A stretch of DNA of 64,000 nucleotides from assembly GCF_007751715.1 (NCBI RefSeq), contig NZ_CP036292.1, positions 5,215,339-5,279,338 on the forward strand, given 5' to 3'. Under the pieces are notes generated by a model. That model ran no database searches and had not been told where the DNA came from. It was given only the letters and a program-made list of their open reading frames with translations. This DNA comes from Rosistilla oblonga. GTDB lineage: Bacteria > Planctomycetota > Planctomycetia > Pirellulales > Pirellulaceae. The translations under genes and the position numbers were made by a program. The stretch's first letter is position 1. Every line of letters starts with the position of its first letter. This document shows, piece by piece, positions 29,400 to 37,904 of this stretch.

Positions 29400-30947
29400 A
29401 TGAATCGATCCCCATTGGCTGCGCCGCGGTTTCTTGCCATCGCCCTGATCCTATCGATCTTGCCAACGCTCGTCGTTGGAGCGGCGCGAGCCGACGATGC
29501 CAAGCATCCCAACATCGTCTTTATCCTGGCCGATGATATGGGCTGGAACCAACCGGGTTTTAACGGCGGCGATTCCGAACTGACGCCTCACCTGGACAGC
29601 TTGGCATCCCAGAGCGTTCGGCTGACGCAGTTCTACAGCCATTCGGTCTGCGCCCCAACACGCGGCGCACTGCTGACCGGTCGCTACGCGTTTCGCAACT
29701 GGATGGACTGGCGATCGGAAGATTTTGGCAAACCGAGCTATCTGAAAAAGCTTGGTTTGACGTTGGCTCACAACGATCGCGGCGAGCCGACACGGCGGAT
29801 CCACGCGTTGGATACCAATGAGCGGACGGTGGCCGAAGCGTTGCAAGAAGCTGGCTATTTCACGGGGATCGTCGGCAAGTGGCACTGCGGCGAATGGCTC
29901 GACGAACACCTGCCGATGGCTCAAGGTTTCAACCACCAATACGGACACTACGCCTGGGGCGTCGATTACTACACCAAGACGATCGAGCACAACGCGCCGG
30001 CTCGGTTTGCCGTTTACGATTGGCATCGCAATCAGCAACCGATTCAAGAAGAGGGTTATACGACCGACTTGATCGCGGCCGAAGCACAGCGGGTGATCGC
30101 TAGCCAGTCGGCCGACAAGCCTTTCTTTTTGTACGTTCCGTTTAACGCGGTCCATGGTCCGCTGAACGATCCGCCGCGTTACACCGACAAACTCGACGTC
30201 CGCCAAGCGATGCTCAAGTGCCTCGACGACGCGGTTGGCAAGATTGTCGCAGCGGTCGATCAAAGCGACTTTGCCCAAAACACGCTTGTCGTTTTTGCGA
30301 ACGACAACGGGCCGGTACTGGAAGAGATGAGCAAGCCGTACCGGGGCACGAAGAACACGACATTTGAAGGTGGCGTACGCGTTCCCTGCTTGGTCCGCTG
30401 GCCCGGGCATGGCGATGCCGGCAGCTCCAACGACGGCATGATGTTCATCGCCGATTGGTACACGACCTGTGTCGCGTTGGCCGGTGGATCGCACGAACAA
30501 CCGTTGCCAGTCGATGGCCTCGACATGACCGGAATGCTCTTCGGCGGTGAACCAAGTCCTCGCGATGAGATCATCTTCGAGGTGACCGGCAGCGTTCGCC
30601 TGCCGACCATTCGCAGCGGCGATTGGAAGCTGATGGGAGATGTTCTTTACAACATCAAGACCGATCCGTACGAGACGACCGATGTGGCCGATCAGCATCC
30701 GCAGGTCGTCCGCCGACTCGCCGATCGTTTGGCGGAAGTTGGCCGCCAGCGTCCGCCGCTTGGGGACAAGCCGCTGCTGATGGATCCGCCGCTGCCCTAC
30801 ATCTACGGTCAGAAAGAGAGTCTCGCGCCGCCGGCTTGGCTCAAACAAGCTGTCGATGCGGTCCGCGCGAAACAGCCGCAGCAATGGGCTCCGGGAGAAA
30901 CGCCCTGGCCGCAAGCTCCCGTCGGCGCCAACGCGGCCAAGCAATAG
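29400..30947 (+). CDS. Secreted sulfatase (arylsulfatase family)
   Basis: 515 aa. The ATG at 29400 has AAAGG upstream and starts a signal peptide (~1-31, ending GAARAD). Active site: FILADDMGWN (metal Asp pair), and CAPTRGALLTGRY with C84 in the C-x-P-S/T-R motif, which is converted to formylglycine. GIVGKWHCGEW and FANDNGPVLEE match the second metal-site block (DNG). The C-terminal domain carries PYETTDVAD. It hydrolyses sulfate esters, probably on algal polysaccharides; planctomycetes encode many. The activating enzyme FGE is not in this window. Confidence 0.95.
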   Translation: MNRSPLAAPRFLAIALILSILPTLVVGAARADDAKHPNIVFILADDMGWNQPGFNGGDSELTPHLDSLASQSVRLTQFYSHSVCAPTRGALLTGRYAFRNWMDWRSEDFGKPSYLKKLGLTLAHNDRGEPTRRIHALDTNERTVAEALQEAGYFTGIVGKWHCGEWLDEHLPMAQGFNHQYGHYAWGVDYYTKTIEHNAPARFAVYDWHRNQQPIQEEGYTTDLIAAEAQRVIASQSADKPFFLYVPFNAVHGPLNDPPRYTDKLDVRQAMLKCLDDAVGKIVAAVDQSDFAQNTLVVFANDNGPVLEEMSKPYRGTKNTTFEGGVRVPCLVRWPGHGDAGSSNDGMMFIADWYTTCVALAGGSHEQPLPVDGLDMTGMLFGGEPSPRDEIIFEVTGSVRLPTIRSGDWKLMGDVLYNIKTDPYETTDVADQHPQVVRRLADRLAEVGRQRPPLGDKPLLMDPPLPYIYGQKESLAPPAWLKQAVDAVRAKQPQQWAPGETPWPQAPVGANAAKQ

Positions 30948-30957
30948 GGCGGCGCGG

Positions 30958-31425
30958 CTACAGCTGAACCCAACCCGGCCGCTGGGGCTTTTGCACATTC
31001 AAGTGATGGCCGCGAATCACATGGGGCACCCACAGCGATTGCTGAATCAGATCGATCAGCGTGTTGGGGTCCAGCGGCTTGAACAGGCAGCGAGCTGGCG
31101 AGATCGGGTCGAGCCGCGTCTCCAGCCCAGCCCAACAGCTTTCCGCGATCAGGATCACAGGGACGTCGGCCAACGATTCGGGATGCAGCTCGCGAAGCGC
31201 GTGGATTTGATCGATCGCAGCGGCCGCATCATCGGCGACATCCCACACAATCATATCGATCGGCCGTTGCTCGACCGCCTTGCAAGCCGCTTTGGCGTTG
31301 CGAGCGCAATAACATTCGTAACCTTGCGAATCGATCACCGCCGCAAGCGCGGTCAGGCTCACGGGGCGGGGGTCGACGACCAACAGGGTCGCGCCGCTGC
31401 GGTGCCGGTGGGTAATGTGAGACAT
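30958..31425 (-). CDS. Stand-alone receiver-domain protein
   Basis: 155 aa. The ATG at 31425 (MSHITHRHRS) is chosen because GAGGA lies 7 bases upstream; in-frame starts exist 18 and 39 bases earlier. The receiver fold is visible: LLVVDPRPVSL (the acidic pair is reduced to one Asp, DP), phospho-acceptor candidate in MIVWDVAD, VILIAESCW (T/S replaced by E/S) and CLFKPLD with the conserved Lys. No output domain follows. A single acidic pocket residue suggests a degenerate or atypical receiver. It is convergent with the sulfatase. Confidence 0.78.
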   Translation of the reverse strand: MSHITHRHRSGATLLVVDPRPVSLTALAAVIDSQGYECYCARNAKAACKAVEQRPIDMIVWDVADDAAAAIDQIHALRELHPESLADVPVILIAESCWAGLETRLDPISPARCLFKPLDPNTLIDLIQQSLWVPHVIRGHHLNVQKPQRPGWVQL

Positions 31426-31601
31426 GGCTTCGTTCCTCGTCATTTCAAAGACCGGGCGAACCACGTTGGCAACGGCAGGGGCATCCCGACGCTTGCCTTC
31501 GCGGGCCCATCTGGAACAAAATCGGCACTAAAATCGATCCGCTTGTAATCCGATTGGGTAATTCTTGACGATTTGTCAGGCAATGGCTCGGTTTGGTGCG
31601 G

Positions 31602-31629
31602 TTGCAGCAAATAACCGCAAGTCTACAAT
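31602..31629 (+). promoter_or_regulatory. Candidate sigma-70 promoter of lysS
   Basis: TTGCAG (31602-31607), 16-base spacer, TACAAT (31624-31629), about 120 bases before the lysS ATG. It has a good -10 match. Assigned by eye. Confidence 0.5.
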
Positions 31630-31750
31630 CGCCCCAGCGAGCCGATCGACTGCGGACGACCTGGGGCTGCGGATTCCGCCCCCCTCCGGTGTCAAAAGTC
31701 TGCAGCCGCCCTCGTTTTCTTCCCTCTTTCCGTTAACGCTTGATTCCACG

Positions 31751-33322
31751 ATGAATAATTCTCCCGACGACGCTCTGAACGACGATGGCGATCACCAACG
31801 CGCGCGACGCGAAAAACTGGCGAAACTGAACGCCGCCGGAGTCGATCCGTGGGGCCAGCGATTCGACGACCGGTCGATGATCCACGAGGTGCGGCAACGG
31901 GCCGAAGAGGTCAAATTCAAGCTGGAAGATGGGACGCTGGTCGAACTGCCCGATTTCGATCAACCCGACCTTGAATACCGTCAATGGAAATCGGACCAGG
32001 GACCGGGGGCGGAGATCGGACCTCAGGTTCGCGTCGCCGGCCGGATCATCCTGATGCGACCGACGGGCAAGCTGGTCTTCCTGAACCTCCGCGACATGAC
32101 CGGCGATATCCAGATCTTCATCGGCAAGAACCAGGTCGGCGAAGAGAACTTTGCGCTCTCCAAGCTGTTCGATCTGGGCGATCTGGTTGGCGTCGACGGG
32201 CGTCTGGGGCGAACCAATACCGGCGAACTGACTGTCTTTGCCGAACGCTTGCACTTCCATTGCAAGATGCTCGAGCCACCACCCGAGAAACATGCCGGCC
32301 TGGCCGACGTGGAACTGCGTCAACGGATGCGTTACCTCGACTTGGTTTACACCGATGGAGTCCGCGACACGTTCCTGAACCGCACTCGAATCGTGAAAAG
32401 CATTCGCGAGACGTTGGACCAAGAGAGCTTCTGGGAAGTCGAAGGGCCGACGCTGCACACGATCGCCGGTGGCGCCGCAGCTCGCCCTTTCACGACGCAC
32501 CACAATGCGTTGAACATGGACCTGACGATGCGGATCGCGTTGGAATTGCATCTGAAGCGACTGTTGGTCGGCGGCATCGAACGCGTCTACGAACTGGGCC
32601 GCGTCTACCGTAACGAAGGGATCAGCCCACGGCACAATCCCGAGTTCACGATGCTGGAATGCTACCAAGCGTACGGCGATTACGAATCGATGATGGACCT
32701 GACCGAAAAGCTTGTCGTCAACGCGATCGACGCGATCGGCGGTGGTTACAAGCGAAAATTCGGCGACGTCGAAATCGATTTCACTCCGCCGTTTGCACGC
32801 CATAAATACGACGACCTCGTCGCCCAGCATACCGGGATCGATCCCCACGACGCCGAACAATTGACCGCGTATGCGAAAAGCGTCGGCCTCGATCCGACCG
32901 GCAAACACCCCGACGTGATCAAAAACGAAATCTTCGAAGAGAAGGTCGAAGACACGTTGGTCGGTCCCGTTTTTGTGATCGATTACCCCGCCAGCATCTG
33001 CCCGCTGACCAAACGCAAGACCGACAATCCCGCGATCGCTGAACGCTTTGAAATGTTCATCTGCGGGATGGAACTGGCCAACGCCTACACCGAACTAAAC
33101 GACCCCGATCTTCAGGAACAACTGTTCAAGACTCAATTGGACGGTCAAGAGGAAGAGGATTCGATGGCCAAGATGGACAACGACTTCATCAAAGCCCTCC
33201 GTCACGGCATGCCTCCAGCAGGTGGTTTGGGCGTCGGAATCGATCGATTGGTGATGCTGTTGACCGATTCGAAGAGCATCCGCGACGTGATTTTGTTCCC
33301 GCTTTTGCGGCACATCGACTGA
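31751..33322 (+). CDS. lysS: Lysyl-tRNA synthetase, class II
   Basis: 523 aa. It charges tRNA-Lys with lysine. The ATG at 31751 gives the normal N-terminus (MNNSPDDALN); the frame is open further up. N-terminal OB anticodon-binding domain ~70-175 (VAGRIILMRPTGKLVFLNLRD, GDLVGVDGRLGRT), then the class II core: motif 1 around DTFLNRTRIVKSIRETL, motif 2 YELGRVYRNEGISPRHNPEF, and motif 3 GGLGVGIDRLVML. NPEFTMLECYQAY matches the LysS lysine pocket. The length is normal. A promoter candidate lies upstream. Confidence 0.98.
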   Translation: MNNSPDDALNDDGDHQRARREKLAKLNAAGVDPWGQRFDDRSMIHEVRQRAEEVKFKLEDGTLVELPDFDQPDLEYRQWKSDQGPGAEIGPQVRVAGRIILMRPTGKLVFLNLRDMTGDIQIFIGKNQVGEENFALSKLFDLGDLVGVDGRLGRTNTGELTVFAERLHFHCKMLEPPPEKHAGLADVELRQRMRYLDLVYTDGVRDTFLNRTRIVKSIRETLDQESFWEVEGPTLHTIAGGAAARPFTTHHNALNMDLTMRIALELHLKRLLVGGIERVYELGRVYRNEGISPRHNPEFTMLECYQAYGDYESMMDLTEKLVVNAIDAIGGGYKRKFGDVEIDFTPPFARHKYDDLVAQHTGIDPHDAEQLTAYAKSVGLDPTGKHPDVIKNEIFEEKVEDTLVGPVFVIDYPASICPLTKRKTDNPAIAERFEMFICGMELANAYTELNDPDLQEQLFKTQLDGQEEEDSMAKMDNDFIKALRHGMPPAGGLGVGIDRLVMLLTDSKSIRDVILFPLLRHID

Positions 33323-33384
33323 TCGCTCGGCATATCGTTTGCACGCTAAAACTCCTGATTCTTTTTTGTGTCAGGAGGAGTGTG

Positions 33385-33696
33385 ATGAACGACAAATTTG
33401 TAGCTCGAGAGTGGAACGATCTCTGCCACCGCGTAACGCGTACCGCCAGTCGACTTGGACGGCGGTTCGACCGAAGCGACCATTTCGGGCAGGAAGCTCA
33501 CGATTTCTGTGCTCTCGCCCCGCCAGAGAGCTATCCCGAACTACTGCTACGGGTTCGGGAAGCGGCCGAGCTAGCTAAGGCTTGGCAGGCGCCGCTGCCA
33601 TCTTGCGGCCGGTTGAGCGAAAATTCGATCGACGAGGCGTTGGACGAGTCGTTTCCAGCGAGCGATCCCCCCGCCTGGACCGCTTCGATGGTTTAG
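33385..33696 (+). CDS. Small protein with SFPASDPPAW C-terminal motif
   Basis: 103 aa. The ATG at 33385 has AGGAGG upstream (33373-33378), a strong site. It ends in DEALDESFPASDPPAWTASMV. The block D-E-A-x-x-E/D-S-F-P-A-S-D-P-P-x-W occurs at the end of many small bacterial proteins of unknown function. The rest is helical, with two Cys in the middle (CHRV, DFCAL) and an Arg-rich helix. It follows lysS by ~60 bases. Confidence 0.75.
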   Translation: MNDKFVAREWNDLCHRVTRTASRLGRRFDRSDHFGQEAHDFCALAPPESYPELLLRVREAAELAKAWQAPLPSCGRLSENSIDEALDESFPASDPPAWTASMV

Positions 33697-33770
33697 AACC
33701 CTCTGCAGCGCCGGACCTCTGGACGACTGGAAATCGCCCTCGCCAGCGATTAACCTACAGCTTACCCGAA

Positions 33771-33796
33771 CGCCCGTAGATATACCTCTACGGGCG
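33771..33796 (+). terminator. Hairpin after the 33385-33696 gene
   Basis: Perfect 10-bp stem CGCCCGTAGA / TCTACGGGCG around TATACC, 75 bases after the stop. It has no T run, so it is either a Rho-independent-like pause or an mRNA-stabilising structure. Confidence 0.4.
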
Positions 33797-33890
33797 ATCG
33801 CCCACCCTGTGCAACCATGCTTCGGTTGTCTCAATGATCGTCTACGGAAACCGACATCTCTGCCTTCCTCAAAACCCACGACAATATCTG

Positions 33891-35012
33891 ATGGTTAACA
33901 CTCGAATCACTGGCTGGCTTGCGATCACTTGCTTGATGCTTGGTACAACATTCGCCGACGACAAGGCCGCCGAACCGGCGAAGCCCGCTGCCGCGGCAGA
34001 AGCGAAACCCGAGGCGAAAAAGCCTGAAGAGAAGAAAGACGTAAAGCCGGAGGCGAAGAAAGAAGCGAAGCCTGAGGCGAAGGCCGAGCCTAAGAAAGAA
34101 GATAAACCGGAACCAAAGAAGGAAGCCAAGCCCGAGCCCAAAAAAGAAGCGAAGCCGGCGCCGAAAAAGGAAGCGAAGCCAGCGGCGAAGCCCAAGGAAA
34201 TGAAGGCTGAAGCAAAGCCGGAAGAGAAAAAGCCGGAAGCCAAGCCAGCGCCGACCTTCCCCGACAAGGCGCTCGAAGCGGCTGTGCGAGCCGAGGTTTT
34301 CGCGAAGCGATACAACAACGAACCGATCACCGCCGAGGACGTAAAGAACATCTCGCGTGTTGTTGGCAAGGGAAAAGGGATCAAGAGTCTCGAAGGCCTG
34401 CAACACTGCAAAGCGATCATGCTGATCGATTTGGAAGACAACGAGATCTCCGACCTCGGGCCGATCAAGGACCTCACCCGCCTGCAATCGGTCACCTTGG
34501 CAGGGAACAAGATCAGCGACATCAAACCGCTGGCTGGATTGGTCAAGATGCAGCTGTTGGATCTGTCGCGGAACCAAGTCAGCGACCTGGCACCGCTGAA
34601 AGCGATGTCGAACCTGCGAACCTTGTACGTCGCCGACAACAAACTGGCGACGCTGGCACCGATCGCCGAACTGACCAAAATTTGGTCGCTTGACGCCGCG
34701 GGGAATCAGATCAGCGACCTCAGCCCGCTGTCGAACCTCGGTTGGCTGACGACGTTGGACATCCAACGCAACGCGGTTGCCGACCTCAGCCCGCTGAAGT
34801 CGCTGGACGATCTCGACTTCATGCTGCTTCAGGACAACAAGATCACCGACCTGAGCGTCTTGGTCGAGATGTGCAAGAAGGACTTCGAAGGGTCGAAGCG
34901 ATTCGCCCCCTTCCTGAAGCTGTACGTGAAAGGGAATCCGCTTTCGGACGACGCGAAGAAGCAACAACTGGCCAAGCTGAAAGAGTTTGGAACACGCGTC
35001 CACGCAGAATAA
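33891..35012 (+). CDS. Exported leucine-rich-repeat protein with Lys/Pro/Glu linker
   Basis: 373 aa. The ATG at 33891 (MVNTRITGWLAIT) starts a signal peptide ending TTFADD (~1-23). Residues ~28-120 are a low-complexity linker of K-P-E-A-K repeats with many Lys, Glu, Ala and Pro. From ~165 there are about eight 22-residue SDS22/internalin-type LRRs of the form LDLxxNxISDLxPLxxLxxL. LRRs of this type bind proteins on the outer surface; the charged linker may span the cell wall. It ends with a capping segment (GNPLSDDAKKQQLAKLKEF). Confidence 0.85.
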   Translation: MVNTRITGWLAITCLMLGTTFADDKAAEPAKPAAAAEAKPEAKKPEEKKDVKPEAKKEAKPEAKAEPKKEDKPEPKKEAKPEPKKEAKPAPKKEAKPAAKPKEMKAEAKPEEKKPEAKPAPTFPDKALEAAVRAEVFAKRYNNEPITAEDVKNISRVVGKGKGIKSLEGLQHCKAIMLIDLEDNEISDLGPIKDLTRLQSVTLAGNKISDIKPLAGLVKMQLLDLSRNQVSDLAPLKAMSNLRTLYVADNKLATLAPIAELTKIWSLDAAGNQISDLSPLSNLGWLTTLDIQRNAVADLSPLKSLDDLDFMLLQDNKITDLSVLVEMCKKDFEGSKRFAPFLKLYVKGNPLSDDAKKQQLAKLKEFGTRVHAE

Positions 35013-35088
35013 TCGCGGCCCTAAAATTTCGAGCGAGCGGGCCGATTTTGCCCGCCCGCTCGAACAGTTCTCTGCAGGCCGACTGCCC

Positions 35089-35937
35089 TTATTTCTCCGA
35101 TCGCTTCCGCAGTTGCGGGGCCAAATATTTGGCCGTCTCATCAGCGATCACGTTGTACCCGGCAAGATTCGGATGCCGATCTCGCGTCCAGCCCGGCAGA
35201 TGCCCCAGAATCGCATCCAATTCGTTCCCCATCACTTCGACGCTGGGGCCGTTCACAAACGGCTTGACCAGTTCGTGGTACTTGGCCGGAATCTTGGCGA
35301 GTGCATAGCGGCGATAGTTGAGCATGTTGTAGCCCTTCTCCAACTCCGCAGCGTAACGCGGATAGATGTCGAACACTTCCAACTGTTCCTCCTTGGCAAC
35401 GCCGCGAATCAGATCGTTGATCTGCACGCTTGCCTCTTCTCCCGAAAACGGGATCACTGTCATCGGAATCAACACCGCGTCGGGATGGTCGACGCGAAGT
35501 CGAGCGATCAGTTTCTTAAAGTCGGCGGGAAAGTCGTCGACAAAATTGTCGAGCCGCGCCCGATCGTTGATGCCATAGCGGATGAAAATGTAATCGAGCC
35601 CCGGCAGCTTGGCGACGTCGCGGTCGTAGCGATTCGAATCGAACAGCCGGCGGATGTATTCGCCACTGAGACTCGAATTGATCACATCGCAAGCCGGCAG
35701 ATCCCCTTCCGCCGCCAACAACTGTTCCAAGACCGTCTCCAGATGCGGTCCTTCGGGACGGATCCGTCGCGGCACGCTCCCTTCGGTCGTGCTGTCGCCG
35801 AGCAATAAGATCTGCACGCGACCTTCGTGTTCGGCGACGGCTTGGTTGGATGGGAACGGGTTGATCAGAAACGCGGTGAACAGAGCGATCGCGGCAAACG
35901 AGCGACTGAAACCACGACGGTCGATGGGAAGCATCAT
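35089..35937 (-). CDS. Secreted SGNH/GDSL-type hydrolase
   Basis: 282 aa. The N-terminus has DRRGFSRSFAAIALF (~6-20), a Tat-like signal, with a likely cleavage near NQAVAE. SGNH motifs: block I LLLGDSTTEG (~45, catalytic Ser in GDST), block III RYGINDRAR (Asn), and block V DRHPNLAGYNVIADE (catalytic Asp-x-x-His in DRHPN). Members hydrolyse esters on carbohydrates or lipids; substrate unknown. It is convergent with the LRR gene and is followed upstream by a palindromic repeat region. Confidence 0.9.
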   Translation of the reverse strand: MMLPIDRRGFSRSFAAIALFTAFLINPFPSNQAVAEHEGRVQILLLGDSTTEGSVPRRIRPEGPHLETVLEQLLAAEGDLPACDVINSSLSGEYIRRLFDSNRYDRDVAKLPGLDYIFIRYGINDRARLDNFVDDFPADFKKLIARLRVDHPDAVLIPMTVIPFSGEEASVQINDLIRGVAKEEQLEVFDIYPRYAAELEKGYNMLNYRRYALAKIPAKYHELVKPFVNGPSVEVMGNELDAILGHLPGWTRDRHPNLAGYNVIADETAKYLAPQLRKRSEK

Positions 35938-36063
35938 CGGTGGGAAGCCTTGCAGGTAGGAAAGTGGTGGGACGAGCAGGCCCCATGGTGGCTCAATCGA
36001 GAGCCGATTGCAAGTTTGCCGCGAGCGACGCGAAGACGAGTAAGTTACCGCGATCTAAGTGAA

Positions 36064-36246
36064 TCAGCCGCCATGCGTTAGCGTCCGGTTGCCAGTAGAA
36101 CCAGACGCTAACGCGTGGCGGTTTAGTCACAACCAGCTTCCTTGCATTAGCCGTTTGGGCGTTAGCCCCGGTTTAGTGGCAGCGGAACCGGGGCTAACGC
36201 CCAATCGGCTGATTAAACCGACAAGACGCTAACGCGTGGCGGCTGA
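36064..36246. repeat. Nested GTTAGCGTC/GACGCTAAC palindromic repeats
   Basis: Three related arms. TCAGCCGCCATGCGTTAGCG(TC) at 36064-36085 pairs with GACGCTAACGCGTGGCGG at 36104-36121 (17 of 18) and again with 36225-36246 (21 of 22). Inside, CCGTTTGGGCGTTAGCCCCGG (36151) pairs with AACCGGGGCTAACGCCC (36186-). No protein is encoded. Such palindromic units are scattered in planctomycete intergenes. Confidence 0.75.
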
Positions 36247-36301
36247 TACCTCTAACAGAAACGCTGATTTGACCTGTGGAAGCCTCACTGTGCAAACAAA
36301 A

Positions 36302-36330
36302 AAACGCCCTGTCGCGATGACAGGGCGTTT
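36302..36330 (-). terminator. Intrinsic terminator of the Gfo/Idh/MocA gene
   Basis: Perfect 12-bp stem AAACGCCCTGTC (36302-36313) / GACAGGGCGTTT (36319-36330) with loop GCGAT. On the minus strand it is followed by a T run (complement of the A-rich 36295-36304). It lies 36 bases after the stop at 36366. One of the clearest terminators in the window. Confidence 0.85.
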
Positions 36331-36365
36331 GGAGTTTTTACTAACCGCTTTCAAACAGTTGCCGA

Positions 36366-37670
36366 TTAGGCGAATGGGTTGTACTTGCCGGGAACCGGAT
36401 GTGGGTATTTGCCATCTTCGCCGGGCACGGTTGGTGGAACCGAATCGATCGTGTATTCATCGATGCCTGGGCAGATGTCCTTGCCTTCGGCCAGCAGTTG
36501 ATCCCACTTGATCACCTTGCCCGAGTAGCAAGCTTCGCGGCCCAGGATCGCGGTGAAGGTGCTCTTCGCACCATATTCACCTTCGTTGTAGATCTCGCCC
36601 GCCATCAGAGCTTCGATCAAATCGTGTTGCTCTTGTTGATGACCGTTCAGGCGTTGTCCTTCGAACTTCCACGCGTTCGGACCGGTGATCGATCCCGATG
36701 GATCGGCGGTACCCTTGGAACCGTGAACCGCTTCGCCGACGTGAGTCCACGATCCGGCCAAATGGCGTCCTTGGCTGAACATCTTCGTGCCGTCGGCGAA
36801 GGTGTATTCGCAGAACGTGTGATCGAAGATCTGGCTCTTGGTGGCATCGCCTCCCATTCGCATCTCGCGACCGCCCATGCCGTTGCATTCGACAGGGTAC
36901 GATCCCTTAACCCAGCAACCGACGTCGAGGTTGTGGATGTGTTGTTCGCAAATCTGATCGCCGCAAACCCAGTTGAAGTGGTACCAGTTGTTGCACTGGA
37001 ACGCCATTTCCGACTGGCCTTCAGTCTTTGGGCGGTACCAGATTCCGCCGCCGTTCCAGTAGACGCGTTGTGCGATCACGTCGCCGATAGCGCCGTTGTG
37101 GATGCGGTCGATCGTTTCGATGTATTGTGGTTCGTGGCGGCGTTGCAGACCGATACCGACCATCAGGTTCTTCTTCTTCGATTCTTCGACCGACTTCAGC
37201 ACGCGGCGAACGCCTGGTGCGTCGACGGCAACCGGCTTCTCCATGAAGATGTGGCGTCCCTTGTTAACCGCATATTCGAACTGTTGCGGCTTGAAACCAG
37301 GAGGAGTCGCGATCACAACCAGATCGCAATCGACGTCGATCGCTTGCTTGTAAGCGTCCAGACCGGTGAAGATCCGTTCCTTAGGAACGTCGACCTTGTC
37401 TTTGTGCTTGTTGGCCAAGCTCTTGATCGAACGTTCGGCCTTGTCGCCAAAAGCGTCAGCGACGGCAACCAGCTTGGTGTTCCCCTTGGTGTTCATGATC
37501 TGCATCGCGGCACCGGTACCACGACCACCACAACCGACGACAACAAATCGGATTTCGTCGCTGCCAGCAGCATGCGCGGTACGGGCGATCGAACTGGTCA
37601 AAGCCGCTCCCGTGGCGGCAATCGTCGACGTTTTCAAAAAGCCTCGACGTGTGGAGTCGTTCTGCATCAT
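36366..37670 (-). CDS. Tat-exported Gfo/Idh/MocA family oxidoreductase
   Basis: 434 aa. A classic twin-arginine signal STRRGFLKTSTIAATGA (~5-21) precedes a cleavage near RTAHAA, so the folded NAD(P)-bound enzyme is exported. Rossmann motif VVGCGGRGTGAAMQI (~45-60), then FMEKPVAVDAPG with the conserved EKP lysine, and GIGLQRRHEPQYIETID. The C-terminal Gfo domain includes CGDQICEQHIHNLDVGCW. This subfamily is greatly expanded in planctomycetes; sugar or cyclitol substrates are usual but not identifiable here. Two ATG codons in tandem open the gene (37670 or 37667). A terminator follows. Confidence 0.93.
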   Translation of the reverse strand: MMQNDSTRRGFLKTSTIAATGAALTSSIARTAHAAGSDEIRFVVVGCGGRGTGAAMQIMNTKGNTKLVAVADAFGDKAERSIKSLANKHKDKVDVPKERIFTGLDAYKQAIDVDCDLVVIATPPGFKPQQFEYAVNKGRHIFMEKPVAVDAPGVRRVLKSVEESKKKNLMVGIGLQRRHEPQYIETIDRIHNGAIGDVIAQRVYWNGGGIWYRPKTEGQSEMAFQCNNWYHFNWVCGDQICEQHIHNLDVGCWVKGSYPVECNGMGGREMRMGGDATKSQIFDHTFCEYTFADGTKMFSQGRHLAGSWTHVGEAVHGSKGTADPSGSITGPNAWKFEGQRLNGHQQEQHDLIEALMAGEIYNEGEYGAKSTFTAILGREACYSGKVIKWDQLLAEGKDICPGIDEYTIDSVPPTVPGEDGKYPHPVPGKYNPFA

Positions 37671-37904
37671 TGGGATCCTTGGTTCATTTATTAGGCGAAA
37701 TTAAAGCTGCACGCGTTGCCCGATCCCGACCCTATTCTGGCAAAATAGGGGACGGCGACCAACTCACAGCGATCAGTGTCGTCTTCGCATTATATACGAA
37801 TGATTTCCGCGAGGGGACGGCGATTACTCCCTTTTTCGCCGCCCAAGGGCTGCGAATCGCCCAACGATCGACTCGACCGTCGGAATCGTTCGCACAGCCC
37901 CTTT

